Source of the DNA: Bradyrhizobium sp. CB2312
GTDB lineage: Bacteria; Pseudomonadota; Alphaproteobacteria; Rhizobiales; Xanthobacteraceae
DNA length: 64,000 bases
Assembly (NCBI RefSeq): GCF_029714425.1
Contig: NZ_CP121668.1
Location: forward strand, 6,097,501 to 6,161,500
Direction: 5' to 3'
Part shown: positions 25,546-34,063 of the stretch, one piece after another
How the letters are laid out: each line of letters starts with the position of its first letter
How positions within the stretch are numbered: the stretch's first letter is position 1
Position numbers and translations under genes: made by a program
Notes under the pieces: model-generated
Seen by the model: only the letters and a program-made list of their open reading frames with translations
What the model was told of the DNA's origin: nothing
Databases searched by the model: none

Positions 25546-28500
25546 TGGCCTTCCCTGCCTCGAACGGAGCTGAGCGGCCATCGGGTTCGCTCGTCGTCGT
25601 CCGCACCGTGGACGAGATCACATCCGAGACGTTCGTCCGCATCACCGCGGACGGCTCGGTCAGCGCCTATAACGGTCATGTCGATCTCGGCACCGGCATC
25701 CGCACCGCGCTCGGCCAGATCGTCGCCGAAGAGCTAGATGTGTCCTTTGCGCGCGTCGTCGTCGTGCTCGGCGACACCGCCGTGGTGCCGAACCAGGGCG
25801 CGACGATTGCCAGCGAAACCATCCAGATCACCGCCGTGCCCCTGCGCAAGGCCGCAGCCCAGGCGCGGCACTTCCTGATCGCGCGCGCGGCCGAGCGGCT
25901 GGAGCTGCCGGCGGCTGAGCTGAAGATCGAGGACGGTCTCGTCCGCGGGCATAATCGCAGCGTCAGCTACGGGGAGTTGATCGGCGGCGAAGAGATCCGG
26001 CTCGAGCTTGCCGACGACGTTGAGGTCAAGCCTGTCGGCGATTACGCCATCGTCGGCCAATCCGTCCCGCGCGTCGACCTGCCCGCCAAGGCCACGTGCG
26101 AATTGACTTTCGTGCACGATATCCGCCTGCCCGGCATGCTGCACGGCCGCGTGGTGCGCCCGCCCTATGCCGGCGTCGATGCCGGCCCGTTCGTCGGCAC
26201 CAGCCTGATCGCCGTCGATGAATCGTCCGTCCGAGATATTCCCGGCATCGTGGCCGTGGTGCACATCGGTGATTTCGTCGGCGTCGTTGCCGAGCGCGAG
26301 GAAAATGCGATCCGCGCAGCCGAGCAGCTCAAGGTGAGCTGGAGGCCGACGCCTGCCCTCACCGACCTTGCCGACGTCGAGACCGCGCTGCGGGCCAATC
26401 CGTCGACGCCCCGGACGCTGATCGACAAGGGCGACGTCGACAAGGCGCTATCAGGCGCGGCGAAGCCGATGCAGCGCACCTACGTCTGGCCGTATCAGAT
26501 GCACGCCTCGATCGGCCCGTCCTGCGCCGTCGCCGATGTCCAGGACGGCAATATCCGGGTCTGGTCGGGCACGCAGAACCCGCACCTCCTCCGCGCCGAT
26601 CTCGCGCTGCTGATCGAGCGTCCCGAGAGCGAGATCGAGGTCATCCGCCTCGAGGCCGCCGGCTGCTACGGCCGCAACTGCGCCGACGATGTCACCGCCG
26701 ACGCGCTGCTGCTCTCGCGCGCGGTCGGCCGTCCCGTCCGTGTCCAGCTGACACGCGAGCAGGAGCACACCTGGGAGCCCAAGGGCACCGCGCAACTCAT
26801 CGACGTCAATGGCGGCCTCGATGCCGACGGCGGCATTGCCGGTTACGATCTCGCCACGCGCTATCCCTCGAATGCCGCACCGACGCTCGCACTGCTGCTG
26901 ACTGGGCGCATTCCATCCGAGCCCGCCGTGCTCCAGATGGGCGACCGCACCGCGATCCCGCCTTACGATTACGACAATATGCGCGTGGTCGCCCACGACA
27001 TGCCGCCGATCGTGCGCGCCTCCTGGTTTCGTGGAGTCTCGGCGCTGCCGAACACCTTTGCGCATGAATCCTATATCGACGAGGCCGCGACCGAGGCCGG
27101 CGTCGATCCCATCGAATACCGCCTGCGCTATCTGAAGGACCCGCGCGCGGTCGATCTCGTCAATGCGGTCGCCGAACGCGCGGGCTGGACGCCGCGCCCA
27201 ATGCGCGAGGAGAAGGACGGCGAGATCGTGCACGGGCGCGGTTTTGCTTACGCGCTCTACGTCCACAGCAAGTTTCCCGGCTATGGCGCGGCGTGGTCGG
27301 CCTGGATCGCCGACGTCGCGGTGAACAAGACCACCGGCGATGTCAGCGTGACGCGCGTCGTCGCGGGACAGGACTCCGGACTGATGATCAATCCGGACGG
27401 CGTGCGCCACCAGATCCACGGCAACGTCATCCAGTCCACCAGCCGCGCGCTGATGGAGGAGGTCTCGTTCGAGCGCGGCGCGGTGGCGGCGCGCGAATGG
27501 GGCGCCTATCCGATCATCCCCTTCCCCGATGTTCCCAAGATCGACGTGTTGATGCTGCCGCGGCCGGACCAGCCGCCGCTCGGCGTCGGCGAGTCCGCAT
27601 CGGTGCCCAGCGCAGCCGCGATTGCGAACGCCATCTTCGATGCCACCGGCGTTCGCTTTCGCGAGCCGCCATTCACGCCGGAGCGCATCCTGAAGGGCTT
27701 GCACGGCGAGACATCGCCCGTGCCGCAGGCCCTGCCCCCGCCCGCTGCGCCAAAGCCGTCGCGCATCTGGGAAATTCCCTTCGCCAAAAGCGTTGGCATT
27801 GTCGCAACGATCGCGGCGGTCTGCACCGCCGCCATCGGCATCGGCGCGGCGCTGCTACCCGGCCGCGCCATCGCGCCGATCGCGCGGCCCGATGCATCGG
27901 TCTACTCCGCCGCGACCATCGCGCGCGGCCAGCAGCTTGCGGCGCTGGGCAATTGCGCGGAGTGCCACACCAGCTTCAATGGCGTGCTCAACGCCGGCGG
28001 CCGTGCGCTGGAGACGCCGTTCGGCACAATCTATTCAACCAACATCACACCCGACGTCGAGACTGGCATCGGCGCCTGGTCCTATCCCGCCTTCGAGCGC
28101 GCGATGCGCGACGGACTGCATCGAGACGGACGGCAGCTCTACCCCGCCTTCCCGTACACGCATTTTGCCAGGACCAACGATGCCGACATGCAGGCGCTCT
28201 ACGCCTATCTGATGGCGCAACCAGCGGTGCGCGCGACGCGGCCTGCGAACACGCTCGCCTTCCCATTCAATCTCCGCCCGCTGCTGGCCGGATGGAACGC
28301 GCTGTTCCATCAAGCAAAAGAGTTCAAGCCTGATCCCGCCAAATCGGAGGCATGGAATCGCGGCGCCTATCTCGTCGAGAGTCTCGGCCATTGCAGCGGC
28401 TGCCATTCGCCGCGCAATGCGCTCGGCGCCGAGCAGCGCAATGCTTATCTCGCCGGCGGCTTCGCCGAGGGCTGGGAGGCCCCGCCGCTGACCTCGCTCT

Positions 28501-29063
28501 CGCACGCGCCGATCCCCTGGAGCGAGGACGAGCTGTTCGCTTATTTGCGCACCGGCCATTCGCGTTATCACGGCGTCGCGGCCGGCCCGATGGCGCCGAT
28601 CGTGAAGGACCTCAAGGCCCTGCCCGACCAGGATATCCGCGCGATGGCGGTCTATCTCAACTCGTTCAACGACACCGCGGACGAAGTGCCCGCACTGGCG
28701 GCGAAGCTCGAGAGCGCGACACAAGTCAGCGTCACCTCGTCCCCCGGCGCACGGCTTTACCAGGGCGCCTGCGCCGTCTGCCACGAGGTCGGCGGCCTGC
28801 CGCTGTTCGGCAGCCGGCCCTCGCTCGCGCTCAACAGCAACCTTCACAGTGCGAAGCCGGACAATCTCGTGCAGGTGATCCTGCACGGCATCATTGATCC
28901 CGTGTCGAGCGATCTCGGCTACATGCCCGCGTTCAGAAACAGCATGAGCGACACGCAGGTCGAGGAGCTCGTCAGCTTCCTGCGCGGGCAGTTTGCACCG
29001 GACAAGCCGGCCTGGACCGGCGTGCGGGAGACGATCGCGCGGGTGCGGGCGTCGGTGCACTAG
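25545..29063 (+). CDS. nicB: Nicotinate dehydrogenase large subunit: molybdopterin domain fused to three c-haem domains (NicB-like)
   Basis: This 1172-residue protein, close to the length of P. putida NicB, hydroxylates an N-heterocycle at the carbon next to nitrogen. Residues 1-735 are a molybdopterin aldehyde-oxidase-type domain ending with the active-site loop GVGESAS (Glu near 683). A membrane anchor follows at about 740-765. Three cytochrome c domains carry CAECH (about 804), CSGCH (about 950) and CAVCH (about 1076). Electrons would leave to the respiratory chain, so the reaction is aerobic or respiration-linked. Translation is coupled to nicA. Confidence 0.83.
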   Translation: MAFPASNGAERPSGSLVVVRTVDEITSETFVRITADGSVSAYNGHVDLGTGIRTALGQIVAEELDVSFARVVVVLGDTAVVPNQGATIASETIQITAVPLRKAAAQARHFLIARAAERLELPAAELKIEDGLVRGHNRSVSYGELIGGEEIRLELADDVEVKPVGDYAIVGQSVPRVDLPAKATCELTFVHDIRLPGMLHGRVVRPPYAGVDAGPFVGTSLIAVDESSVRDIPGIVAVVHIGDFVGVVAEREENAIRAAEQLKVSWRPTPALTDLADVETALRANPSTPRTLIDKGDVDKALSGAAKPMQRTYVWPYQMHASIGPSCAVADVQDGNIRVWSGTQNPHLLRADLALLIERPESEIEVIRLEAAGCYGRNCADDVTADALLLSRAVGRPVRVQLTREQEHTWEPKGTAQLIDVNGGLDADGGIAGYDLATRYPSNAAPTLALLLTGRIPSEPAVLQMGDRTAIPPYDYDNMRVVAHDMPPIVRASWFRGVSALPNTFAHESYIDEAATEAGVDPIEYRLRYLKDPRAVDLVNAVAERAGWTPRPMREEKDGEIVHGRGFAYALYVHSKFPGYGAAWSAWIADVAVNKTTGDVSVTRVVAGQDSGLMINPDGVRHQIHGNVIQSTSRALMEEVSFERGAVAAREWGAYPIIPFPDVPKIDVLMLPRPDQPPLGVGESASVPSAAAIANAIFDATGVRFREPPFTPERILKGLHGETSPVPQALPPPAAPKPSRIWEIPFAKSVGIVATIAAVCTAAIGIGAALLPGRAIAPIARPDASVYSAATIARGQQLAALGNCAECHTSFNGVLNAGGRALETPFGTIYSTNITPDVETGIGAWSYPAFERAMRDGLHRDGRQLYPAFPYTHFARTNDADMQALYAYLMAQPAVRATRPANTLAFPFNLRPLLAGWNALFHQAKEFKPDPAKSEAWNRGAYLVESLGHCSGCHSPRNALGAEQRNAYLAGGFAEGWEAPPLTSLSHAPIPWSEDELFAYLRTGHSRYHGVAAGPMAPIVKDLKALPDQDIRAMAVYLNSFNDTADEVPALAAKLESATQVSVTSSPGARLYQGACAVCHEVGGLPLFGSRPSLALNSNLHSAKPDNLVQVILHGIIDPVSSDLGYMPAFRNSMSDTQVEELVSFLRGQFAPDKPAWTGVRETIARVRASVH

Positions 29064-29108
29064 CGCCTGACTGGGATCAGCCCCGATGCCGCCTCAGCGG
29101 AGGTGTGT

Positions 29109-29257
29109 TCCCTCCCCCCTTGTGGGGGAGGGCTAGGGAGAGGGGTGGCCCAGGAAAAGGCGCCAGTTGTTGACGATGCACCAAGTGCGGGTGCGCGACG
29201 GATAGAGTCCCCGTATGGTACCCCCCTCCCTGCCCCTCCCCCACAAGGGGGGAGGGA
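29109..29257. repeat. Inverted repeat with C/G-tract arms behind nicB
   Basis: TCCCTCCCCCCTTGTGGGGG (29109-29128) pairs with CCCCCACAAGGGGGGAGGGA (29238-29257). The arms are complementary over 22 bp (29109-29130 with 29236-29257), and inner GGGAGAGGGG/CCCCTCCC sequence also pairs. It fills most of the gap between the convergent nicB and dioxygenase genes. Strings of this type are common dispersed elements in Bradyrhizobium. A short open frame inside it is not a gene. Confidence 0.7.
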
Positions 29258-29318
29258 ACGGATAGAGCGCCGCTGTCGGTCCGACTGAATTCGACATCAA
29301 TCCGGTACGCTCAAATGC

Positions 29319-30287
29319 TCACCTGTGCTTCTTCATCTCCACCGGCGGGGTGCCGTGGGTGTGGAAGGACTCGATCGTCTTCAAGCCCCAGGCCTGGCCC
29401 TTCTTGCGCTCCTCTTCCGTCCACACGATCGGCTTCCAGTCGGGCGCAAGGATGAGGCGGGCGCCGGCGTTGGCGACCTCGACGCGGTTGCCGCCGGGCT
29501 CGTAGACATAGAGGAAGAAGGTCTGCTGGATCGCGTGCTTGTGCGGTCCGGTCTCGATATGCACGCCATTCTCCAGGAAGATGTCGGCGGCGCGAAGAAT
29601 CTCCTCGCGGCTGTCGAGCGCGTAGGTGACGTGGTGAAAGCGGCCGGGCGTGCCGGAATGGTCGAGCGAATAGGCGAAGTCGTAGCTTTTGTTCGACATC
29701 GTCAGCCACATCGCGGCCTCGCGGCCATCATTGAGCACGATCTGCTCGGTCAGGCGGCAGCCGAGATAATTCTCGAAGAACTCGCGGTTGGCCTTGATGT
29801 CGACGGCGAGGCAGTTGAGATGATCGAGCCGGCGGACATTGACGCCGCGCGCGGGAAAACGTTGCGCCTGGTTCTTCAGCGCAGGCTTCAGCTCGGGCGG
29901 CGCCTGATACCACTCGGTCTCGTAATAGAGCTCGACGATGTGGCCGTCGGGGTCGCGGCAGCGGAAGGTCGGCCCCTGCCCCATGTCGCCGTCGATCCAG
30001 CCGATGTCGAAGCCAGAGCCCTTCAGCGCGGCGACGCGGCGCTCCAGCGCCTGCTGGCTGCGCGCGCGCAGCGCCATATGCTCCATGCCTGAGGTCTTCG
30101 ATGCCGTGAGCTTGAGCGAATAGCGCTCGTAATCGTCCCAGCCCCGCAAGTACACCGACTCGCCCTTTTGCCCGCTCACCGTCATGCCCATGACGTCGAC
30201 GAAGAATTTCAGGCTCTCGTCGGGCTTCGGCGTCAGCAGTTCCATGTGGCCGAGATGGGCGAGATCGAGGATCGGTTCGGGCTGCAT
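29319..30287 (-). CDS. Extradiol ring-cleavage dioxygenase of the VOC type (catechol 2,3-dioxygenase family)
   Basis: This 322-residue protein has two glyoxalase-like halves. The iron ligands are His156 (RRLDHLNCL), His219 (GRFHHVTYA) and Glu270 (NRVEVANAG), spaced as in catechol/biphenyl-diol 2,3-dioxygenases. It would open a catecholic ring next to the hydroxyls using Fe(II) and O2. The start at 30287 follows GGAGGA, and the open frame upstream of it is not protein-like. It is a single-gene unit. Its promoter carries the same operator as the tetR-ligI operon, suggesting it supplies that pathway. Confidence 0.85.
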   Translation of the reverse strand: MQPEPILDLAHLGHMELLTPKPDESLKFFVDVMGMTVSGQKGESVYLRGWDDYERYSLKLTASKTSGMEHMALRARSQQALERRVAALKGSGFDIGWIDGDMGQGPTFRCRDPDGHIVELYYETEWYQAPPELKPALKNQAQRFPARGVNVRRLDHLNCLAVDIKANREFFENYLGCRLTEQIVLNDGREAAMWLTMSNKSYDFAYSLDHSGTPGRFHHVTYALDSREEILRAADIFLENGVHIETGPHKHAIQQTFFLYVYEPGGNRVEVANAGARLILAPDWKPIVWTEEERKKGQAWGLKTIESFHTHGTPPVEMKKHR

Positions 30288-30297
30288 CTTGTCCTCC

Positions 30298-30327
30298 AGG
30301 TCAGCTGCGATCAGGTCAGCTGCGATC
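30298..30327. repeat. Perfect 15-bp tandem duplication in the dioxygenase leader
   Basis: AGGTCAGCTGCGATC occurs twice in direct succession (30298-30312 and 30313-30327), immediately 5' of the ribosome site of the dioxygenase gene. It lengthens the untranslated leader and looks recent because the copies are identical. Confidence 0.8.
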
Positions 30328-30402
30328 CGCTGCACCGGGTCGCGCCATCGGGCGCGGCGCTGCAAGCGGCTCGCGCCGGGGCGGCACCGAGGCCGCGGGC
30401 TC

Positions 30403-30438
30403 ATTTGTACTAATGTACAAATGATTAGGTCCCGTCAA
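30403..30438 (-). promoter_or_regulatory. TetR-type operator with overlapping promoter (site B)
   Basis: The perfect inverted repeat ATTTGTAC-TAAT-GTACAAAT lies at 30403-30422. A minus-strand TTGACG lies at 30438-30433, with the palindrome over the -10 region. Sequence and spacing closely match 7755-7789. Between the palindrome and the -35 box one copy reads GATCAGGTCT and the other GATTAGGTCC. It drives the extradiol dioxygenase gene, giving a leader of roughly 110 nt. Confidence 0.75.
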
Positions 30439-30735
30439 CAAATCAAACCGCGGAGCTTTTGATCGAGGGCCGCCCGTCCCCGATGACAACAATCCGTCAA
30501 ACGACGGACCGACTGGCCGAATGGTAAAATCTTCCTTAAGCGTTTTCGGCCGCGCCGGCCCAGAAAAGCAGCATTTTCCAGCCGATTCCGCCGGCAAGTA
30601 TGCATTGGGAACAAAGCGACGGGCCGAATTGTCGCGGATTTAACGAAGCGGGCGCGCCTGCCGTTTAACCGTTTGTCCAGCGACGGCCACGCATAGTTCG
30701 GACCAAACCCCTTGCTCTTGCCAGGTTCATTCATC
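30439..30735. other. Intergenic stretch without a supported gene
   Basis: Between the dioxygenase promoter and the HerA-like gene no frame has a convincing start or protein-like sequence. A minus-strand frame reading MNEPGKSKGFGPNYAWPSLDKR begins near the HerA-like start, but its continuation looks like noise. The region presumably holds the HerA-like gene's promoter; no clear box was identified. Confidence 0.4.
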
Positions 30736-32475
30736 GTGACATCCTTTGGACGCGTGATTTCGGTTCGCGGATCGCTCGCCCGGGTCGGGCTTCTGGCGGA
30801 AAGCCGGATGCCCATCTCGGAAGTTCGGGCGACAGTCGGCCGCTTCGTCAGCATTCGTTGCGCCAGCTCGGTCATCGTCGCCATGATCACCGAGGTCTCC
30901 TGCGAGAATTTGTCGAGCGCCGACAATTACATCGCCATCGCCTCGGTCGACCTGCTCGGCGAGATCCTCAACGCCGCCGACAAGGCCAAATTCCAGCGCG
31001 GCGTCACCAATTATCCGACCATCGGCGATGCCGTCGACCTGATCACCAGCCAGGAGCTGCGCACGATCTACGCGCCGACCGGCTCGGACCAGATCAATGT
31101 CGGTTTCCTCCAGCAGGACCGCTCCGTCGTCGCCTATGTCGACGTCGAGGAAATGCTGTCCAAGCATTTTGCCGTGCTGGGATCGACCGGCGTCGGTAAG
31201 TCCACCGGCGTGTCGCTGCTGCTCAACGAGATCCTCAAGGCGCGCCCGAACCTGCGCATCTTCCTGCTCGACGTCCACAACGAATATGGCCGCTGCTTCG
31301 GCGACCGCGCGCTGGTGCTGAACCCGCGGAACCTGAAGCTGCCGTTCTGGCTGTTCAATTTCGAGGAGATCGTCGACGTGCTGTTCGGCGGCCGCGCCGG
31401 CGTGCCCGACGAGCTCGACATCCTCGCCGAGGTGATCCCGCTCGCCAAAGGCGTCTACACCCAGTACCAGAACGCCGATCGCATCGGCCTCAAGCGCATC
31501 GATCCCAAGCAGATCGGCTACACCGTCGACACGCCGGTGCCGTACCGTCTCGTCGACCTGCTGTCGCTGATCGACGAGCGCATGGGCAAGCTGGAGAACC
31601 GCTCCTCGCGCATCATCTATCACAAGCTGATCTCGCGCATCGAAGCCGTACGCAATGATCCGCGCTACGCCTTCATGTTCGACAACGCCAATGTCGGCGG
31701 CGACACCATGGCCGAAGTGATCAGCCATCTGTTCCGCCTGCCGGCCAACGGCAAGCCGATGACGGTGATGCAGCTCGCCGGCTTCCCGGCCGAGGTCATC
31801 GATTCCGTCGTGTCCGTGCTCTGCCGCATGGCCTTCGACTTCGGCCTGTGGAGCGACGGCGTCTCGCCGCTGCTGTTCGTCTGCGAGGAGGCGCACCGCT
31901 ACGCCTCCGCCGACCGCAACGTCGGCTTCGGCCCGACCCGCAAGGCGGTGTCGCGCATCGCCAAGGAAGGCCGCAAATACGGCGTCTATCTCGGCCTCAT
32001 CACCCAGCGTCCGGCCGAGCTCGACGCCACCATCATCTCCCAGTGCAACACGCTGTTCACGATGCGTCTTGCCAACGACCGCGACCAGGCGCTGCTGCGC
32101 GCCGCGGTTTCGGATGCGGCCGCGAACCTGCTGTCCTTCGTGCCCTCGCTCGGCACCCGTGAGGTGCTGGCGTTCGGTGAAGGTGTCGCGCTGCCGACCC
32201 GCCTGCGTTTCAAGGAGGTGCCGCCGCACCAGCTGCCGCGCGGCGAAGCCACCATCTCGAGCGTGCCGTCGATGACCTCCGGTCACGATATGCATTTCGT
32301 CAGCGCCGTGCTCGAGCGCTGGCGCGGCGCCACCTCGCAGCGCGACGTGCCGAACGACCCGGTGTTCTCGGCCCCGCCGGCCAAGACGATGTCGAGCCTC
32401 GAAGCCCCGATGCTGCAACCGTCGATGGGCCTCGACCCCGATCGCTTCTCGCTGCTGAAGAAGCCGCTGCGGTAA
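30736..32475 (+). CDS. HerA-like ATPase (DUF87 type)
   Basis: About 579 residues. An N-terminal beta-barrel-like region precedes the FtsK/HerA ATPase core: Walker A GSTGVGKST (about residues 150-158), Walker B PLLFVCEEAH, and the arginine-bearing RKAVSRIAKEGRKYGVYLGLITQRPAEL. HerA ATPases translocate DNA; archaeal forms work with the nuclease NurA in end resection. No nuclease partner is adjacent here. The start is uncertain: GTG at 30736 or TTG at 30712, neither with a good ribosome site. Confidence 0.8.
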   Translation: MTSFGRVISVRGSLARVGLLAESRMPISEVRATVGRFVSIRCASSVIVAMITEVSCENLSSADNYIAIASVDLLGEILNAADKAKFQRGVTNYPTIGDAVDLITSQELRTIYAPTGSDQINVGFLQQDRSVVAYVDVEEMLSKHFAVLGSTGVGKSTGVSLLLNEILKARPNLRIFLLDVHNEYGRCFGDRALVLNPRNLKLPFWLFNFEEIVDVLFGGRAGVPDELDILAEVIPLAKGVYTQYQNADRIGLKRIDPKQIGYTVDTPVPYRLVDLLSLIDERMGKLENRSSRIIYHKLISRIEAVRNDPRYAFMFDNANVGGDTMAEVISHLFRLPANGKPMTVMQLAGFPAEVIDSVVSVLCRMAFDFGLWSDGVSPLLFVCEEAHRYASADRNVGFGPTRKAVSRIAKEGRKYGVYLGLITQRPAELDATIISQCNTLFTMRLANDRDQALLRAAVSDAAANLLSFVPSLGTREVLAFGEGVALPTRLRFKEVPPHQLPRGEATISSVPSMTSGHDMHFVSAVLERWRGATSQRDVPNDPVFSAPPAKTMSSLEAPMLQPSMGLDPDRFSLLKKPLR

Positions 32476-32493
32476 GGACGCGCTTTTCCCACA

Positions 32494-32575
32494 CCGTCAT
32501 TGCGAGCGTAGCGAAGCAATCCAGAGTCTTTCCGCGGAGGGATTCTGGATTGCTTCGCTGCGCTCGCAATGACGG
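32494..32575. repeat. Intergenic palindrome (CCGTCATTGCGAGCG...CGCTCGCAATGACGG)
   Basis: CCGTCATTGCGAGCG (from 32494) pairs with CGCTCGCAATGACGG (ending 32575), and the inner CGAAGCAATCCAGA pairs with TCTGGATTGCTTCG. It is a REP-like element of a kind widespread between genes in Bradyrhizobium and many other proteobacteria. It lies just behind the HerA-like gene and may terminate its message. Confidence 0.75.
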
Positions 32576-32682
32576 CGGACGGAGCGTCGCTCATAACTCG
32601 CACGTTCGTCGCGGCCAGTTCGGAAGGCCAGATTGAGCCCGCCGCCCGCATCGACTATGGTTGCCGGCCCCAAGCCGGAACC

Positions 32683-33270
32683 ATGCCAATGACAAAGCCC
32701 GCCGCGCAACGCTTCCCCGCACCCGCCCTCGACACGCTGCCCGAGGACATCCGCACGCGCCTCCTCGCCGTGCAGGAGAAGAGCGGCTTCGTGCCGAACG
32801 TGTTCCTGACGCTGGCCTACCGTCCGGACGAGTTCCGCGCCTTCTTCGCCTATCACGACGCGCTGATGGAGAAGGACAGCGGGCTGTCCAAGGCCGAGCG
32901 CGAGATGATCGTGGTCGCGACCTCCGCGGCCAACCAGTGCCAGTATTGCGTGATCGCGCATGGCGCGATCCTGCGCATCCGCGCCAAGAACCCGCTGATT
33001 GCCGACCAGGTCGCGGTGAACTACCGCAAGGCCGACATCACGCCCCGCCAGAAGGCGATGCTCGATTTTGCGATGAAGGTGTCTGCCGACGCACAGCGCG
33101 TCTCCGAGGATGATTTTGCCGCGCTTCAACCCCACGGCTTCAGCGACGACGACATCTGGGACATCGCCGCGATCTCCGCCTTCTTCGCGCTCTCGAACCG
33201 CCTCGCGAACTTCACCGGCATGCGTCCGAACGAGGAGTTCTACCTGATGGGACGGCTGCCGAAGACGTGA
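32683..33270 (+). CDS. Peroxidase-related AhpD-like protein (carboxymuconolactone decarboxylase fold)
   Basis: This 195-residue protein has the AhpD motif CQYCVIAH (Cys-x2-Cys-x3-His), preceded by EMIVVATSAAN, as in the 'peroxidase-related enzyme' group. The cysteine pair is the redox centre in AhpD relatives, which act in peroxide or alkylhydroperoxide defence. The ATG at 32683 or the one at 32689 may be used. It ends 10 nt before the MgtC-like gene. Confidence 0.82.
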   Translation: MPMTKPAAQRFPAPALDTLPEDIRTRLLAVQEKSGFVPNVFLTLAYRPDEFRAFFAYHDALMEKDSGLSKAEREMIVVATSAANQCQYCVIAHGAILRIRAKNPLIADQVAVNYRKADITPRQKAMLDFAMKVSADAQRVSEDDFAALQPHGFSDDDIWDIAAISAFFALSNRLANFTGMRPNEEFYLMGRLPKT

Positions 33271-33280
33271 CCGACAAGAC

Positions 33281-33742
33281 ATGACCGAGCTGGACTGGCC
33301 CGAAATCCTGCTGCGCCTCGGCACGGCGACGCTCGCCGCCGGCGCGATCGGCCTCGACCGCGACCTGCACGACAAGCCGATCGGGCTGAAGACGCTCGGC
33401 ATCGTCGGGCTCTCCACCGCCACTGTCGTGCTGCTCGCCGTGCAGTTCGCCGAGCCCGGCAAGATCACCGATGCGGCCAGCCGCGTGATCCAGGGCATCC
33501 TCACCGGAATCGGCTTTCTCGGCGCCGGCGTCATCGTGCGCGAGGGCCATCGCTTCCGCGTCCATGGCTTGACCAGCGCAGCCTGCGCCTTCCTCGCCGC
33601 CTGCCTCGGCATCGCCTGCGGCGCCGGCGAATGGAAGATCGTCCTGGTCGCGGTGGTGATCGCAATTGTACTGCTCACGGTCGGCCGGCCCGTCGAACGC
33701 TGGCTGCACCGCCTGCTTGGCGGCAATGACAGTCACACCTAG
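33281..33742 (+). CDS. MgtC/SapB family membrane protein
   Basis: This 153-residue protein has about four membrane segments and the family hallmarks GAIGLDRDLHDKPIGLKTLGIVGL, ILTGIGFLGAGVIVREGHRFRVHGLTSAACAFLAACLG. Members are linked to growth in low magnesium and to ATPase or acid-stress regulation. This short version lacks the C-terminal ACT-like domain found in MgtC itself. It probably shares a message with the AhpD-like gene. Confidence 0.85.
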   Translation: MTELDWPEILLRLGTATLAAGAIGLDRDLHDKPIGLKTLGIVGLSTATVVLLAVQFAEPGKITDAASRVIQGILTGIGFLGAGVIVREGHRFRVHGLTSAACAFLAACLGIACGAGEWKIVLVAVVIAIVLLTVGRPVERWLHRLLGGNDSHT

Positions 33743-34063
33743 GCCGGAAGCGACGCCATAAGTCTGATGCGTGCGCGCAGATGCAGATCGAGATTGCAGG
33801 GTTCCATTCGTCGTTCACGTCCAGGCACGATTATGTTCGAAATCGCCATCATCGCGCTTTAGACCGTTGTTCGCGCGTGGTCTTTTCGACAAGCGATTGC
33901 GTCATCGTCCGCGTCATGCGCGGACGCTCGCGCGCCGACATCCTGTTGGCGTAATCGCTTCGACGTGCACGTGTCACATGCGCGTCGTCGGCCGCACTCG
34001 ATAATCGCTCCCCGTTGCAGACAACATCCGCGCAGATTGCGCAGTCAGCCTGGGGGCGATCAC
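33743..34063. other. Intergenic region with a GC-rich hairpin
   Basis: No supported gene. The main feature is CGTCCGCG-TCATG-CGCGGACG at 33906-33926, a perfect 8-bp stem with a 5-base loop and no T-run. It could be part of a terminator for the MgtC-like gene or another dispersed palindrome. The rest presumably holds the promoter of the phosphodiesterase-type gene. Confidence 0.5.

Noticed and set aside
24820..25581. N-terminal extension of hnr by about 250 codons
   Set aside because: The extension crosses the operators and the opposite-strand nicA gene and is not protein-like; the four-Cys motif begins just after 24819.
25545..29063. Annotation as a plain aldehyde oxidase or xanthine dehydrogenase large subunit
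   Set aside because: The fused membrane anchor and three CxxCH domains and the lack of a FAD subunit fit the NicAB type, and the neighbours point to nicotinate.
29103..29288. A 61-codon frame between nicB and the dioxygenase
   Set aside because: It lies almost wholly inside a long inverted repeat and has no ribosome site or family likeness.
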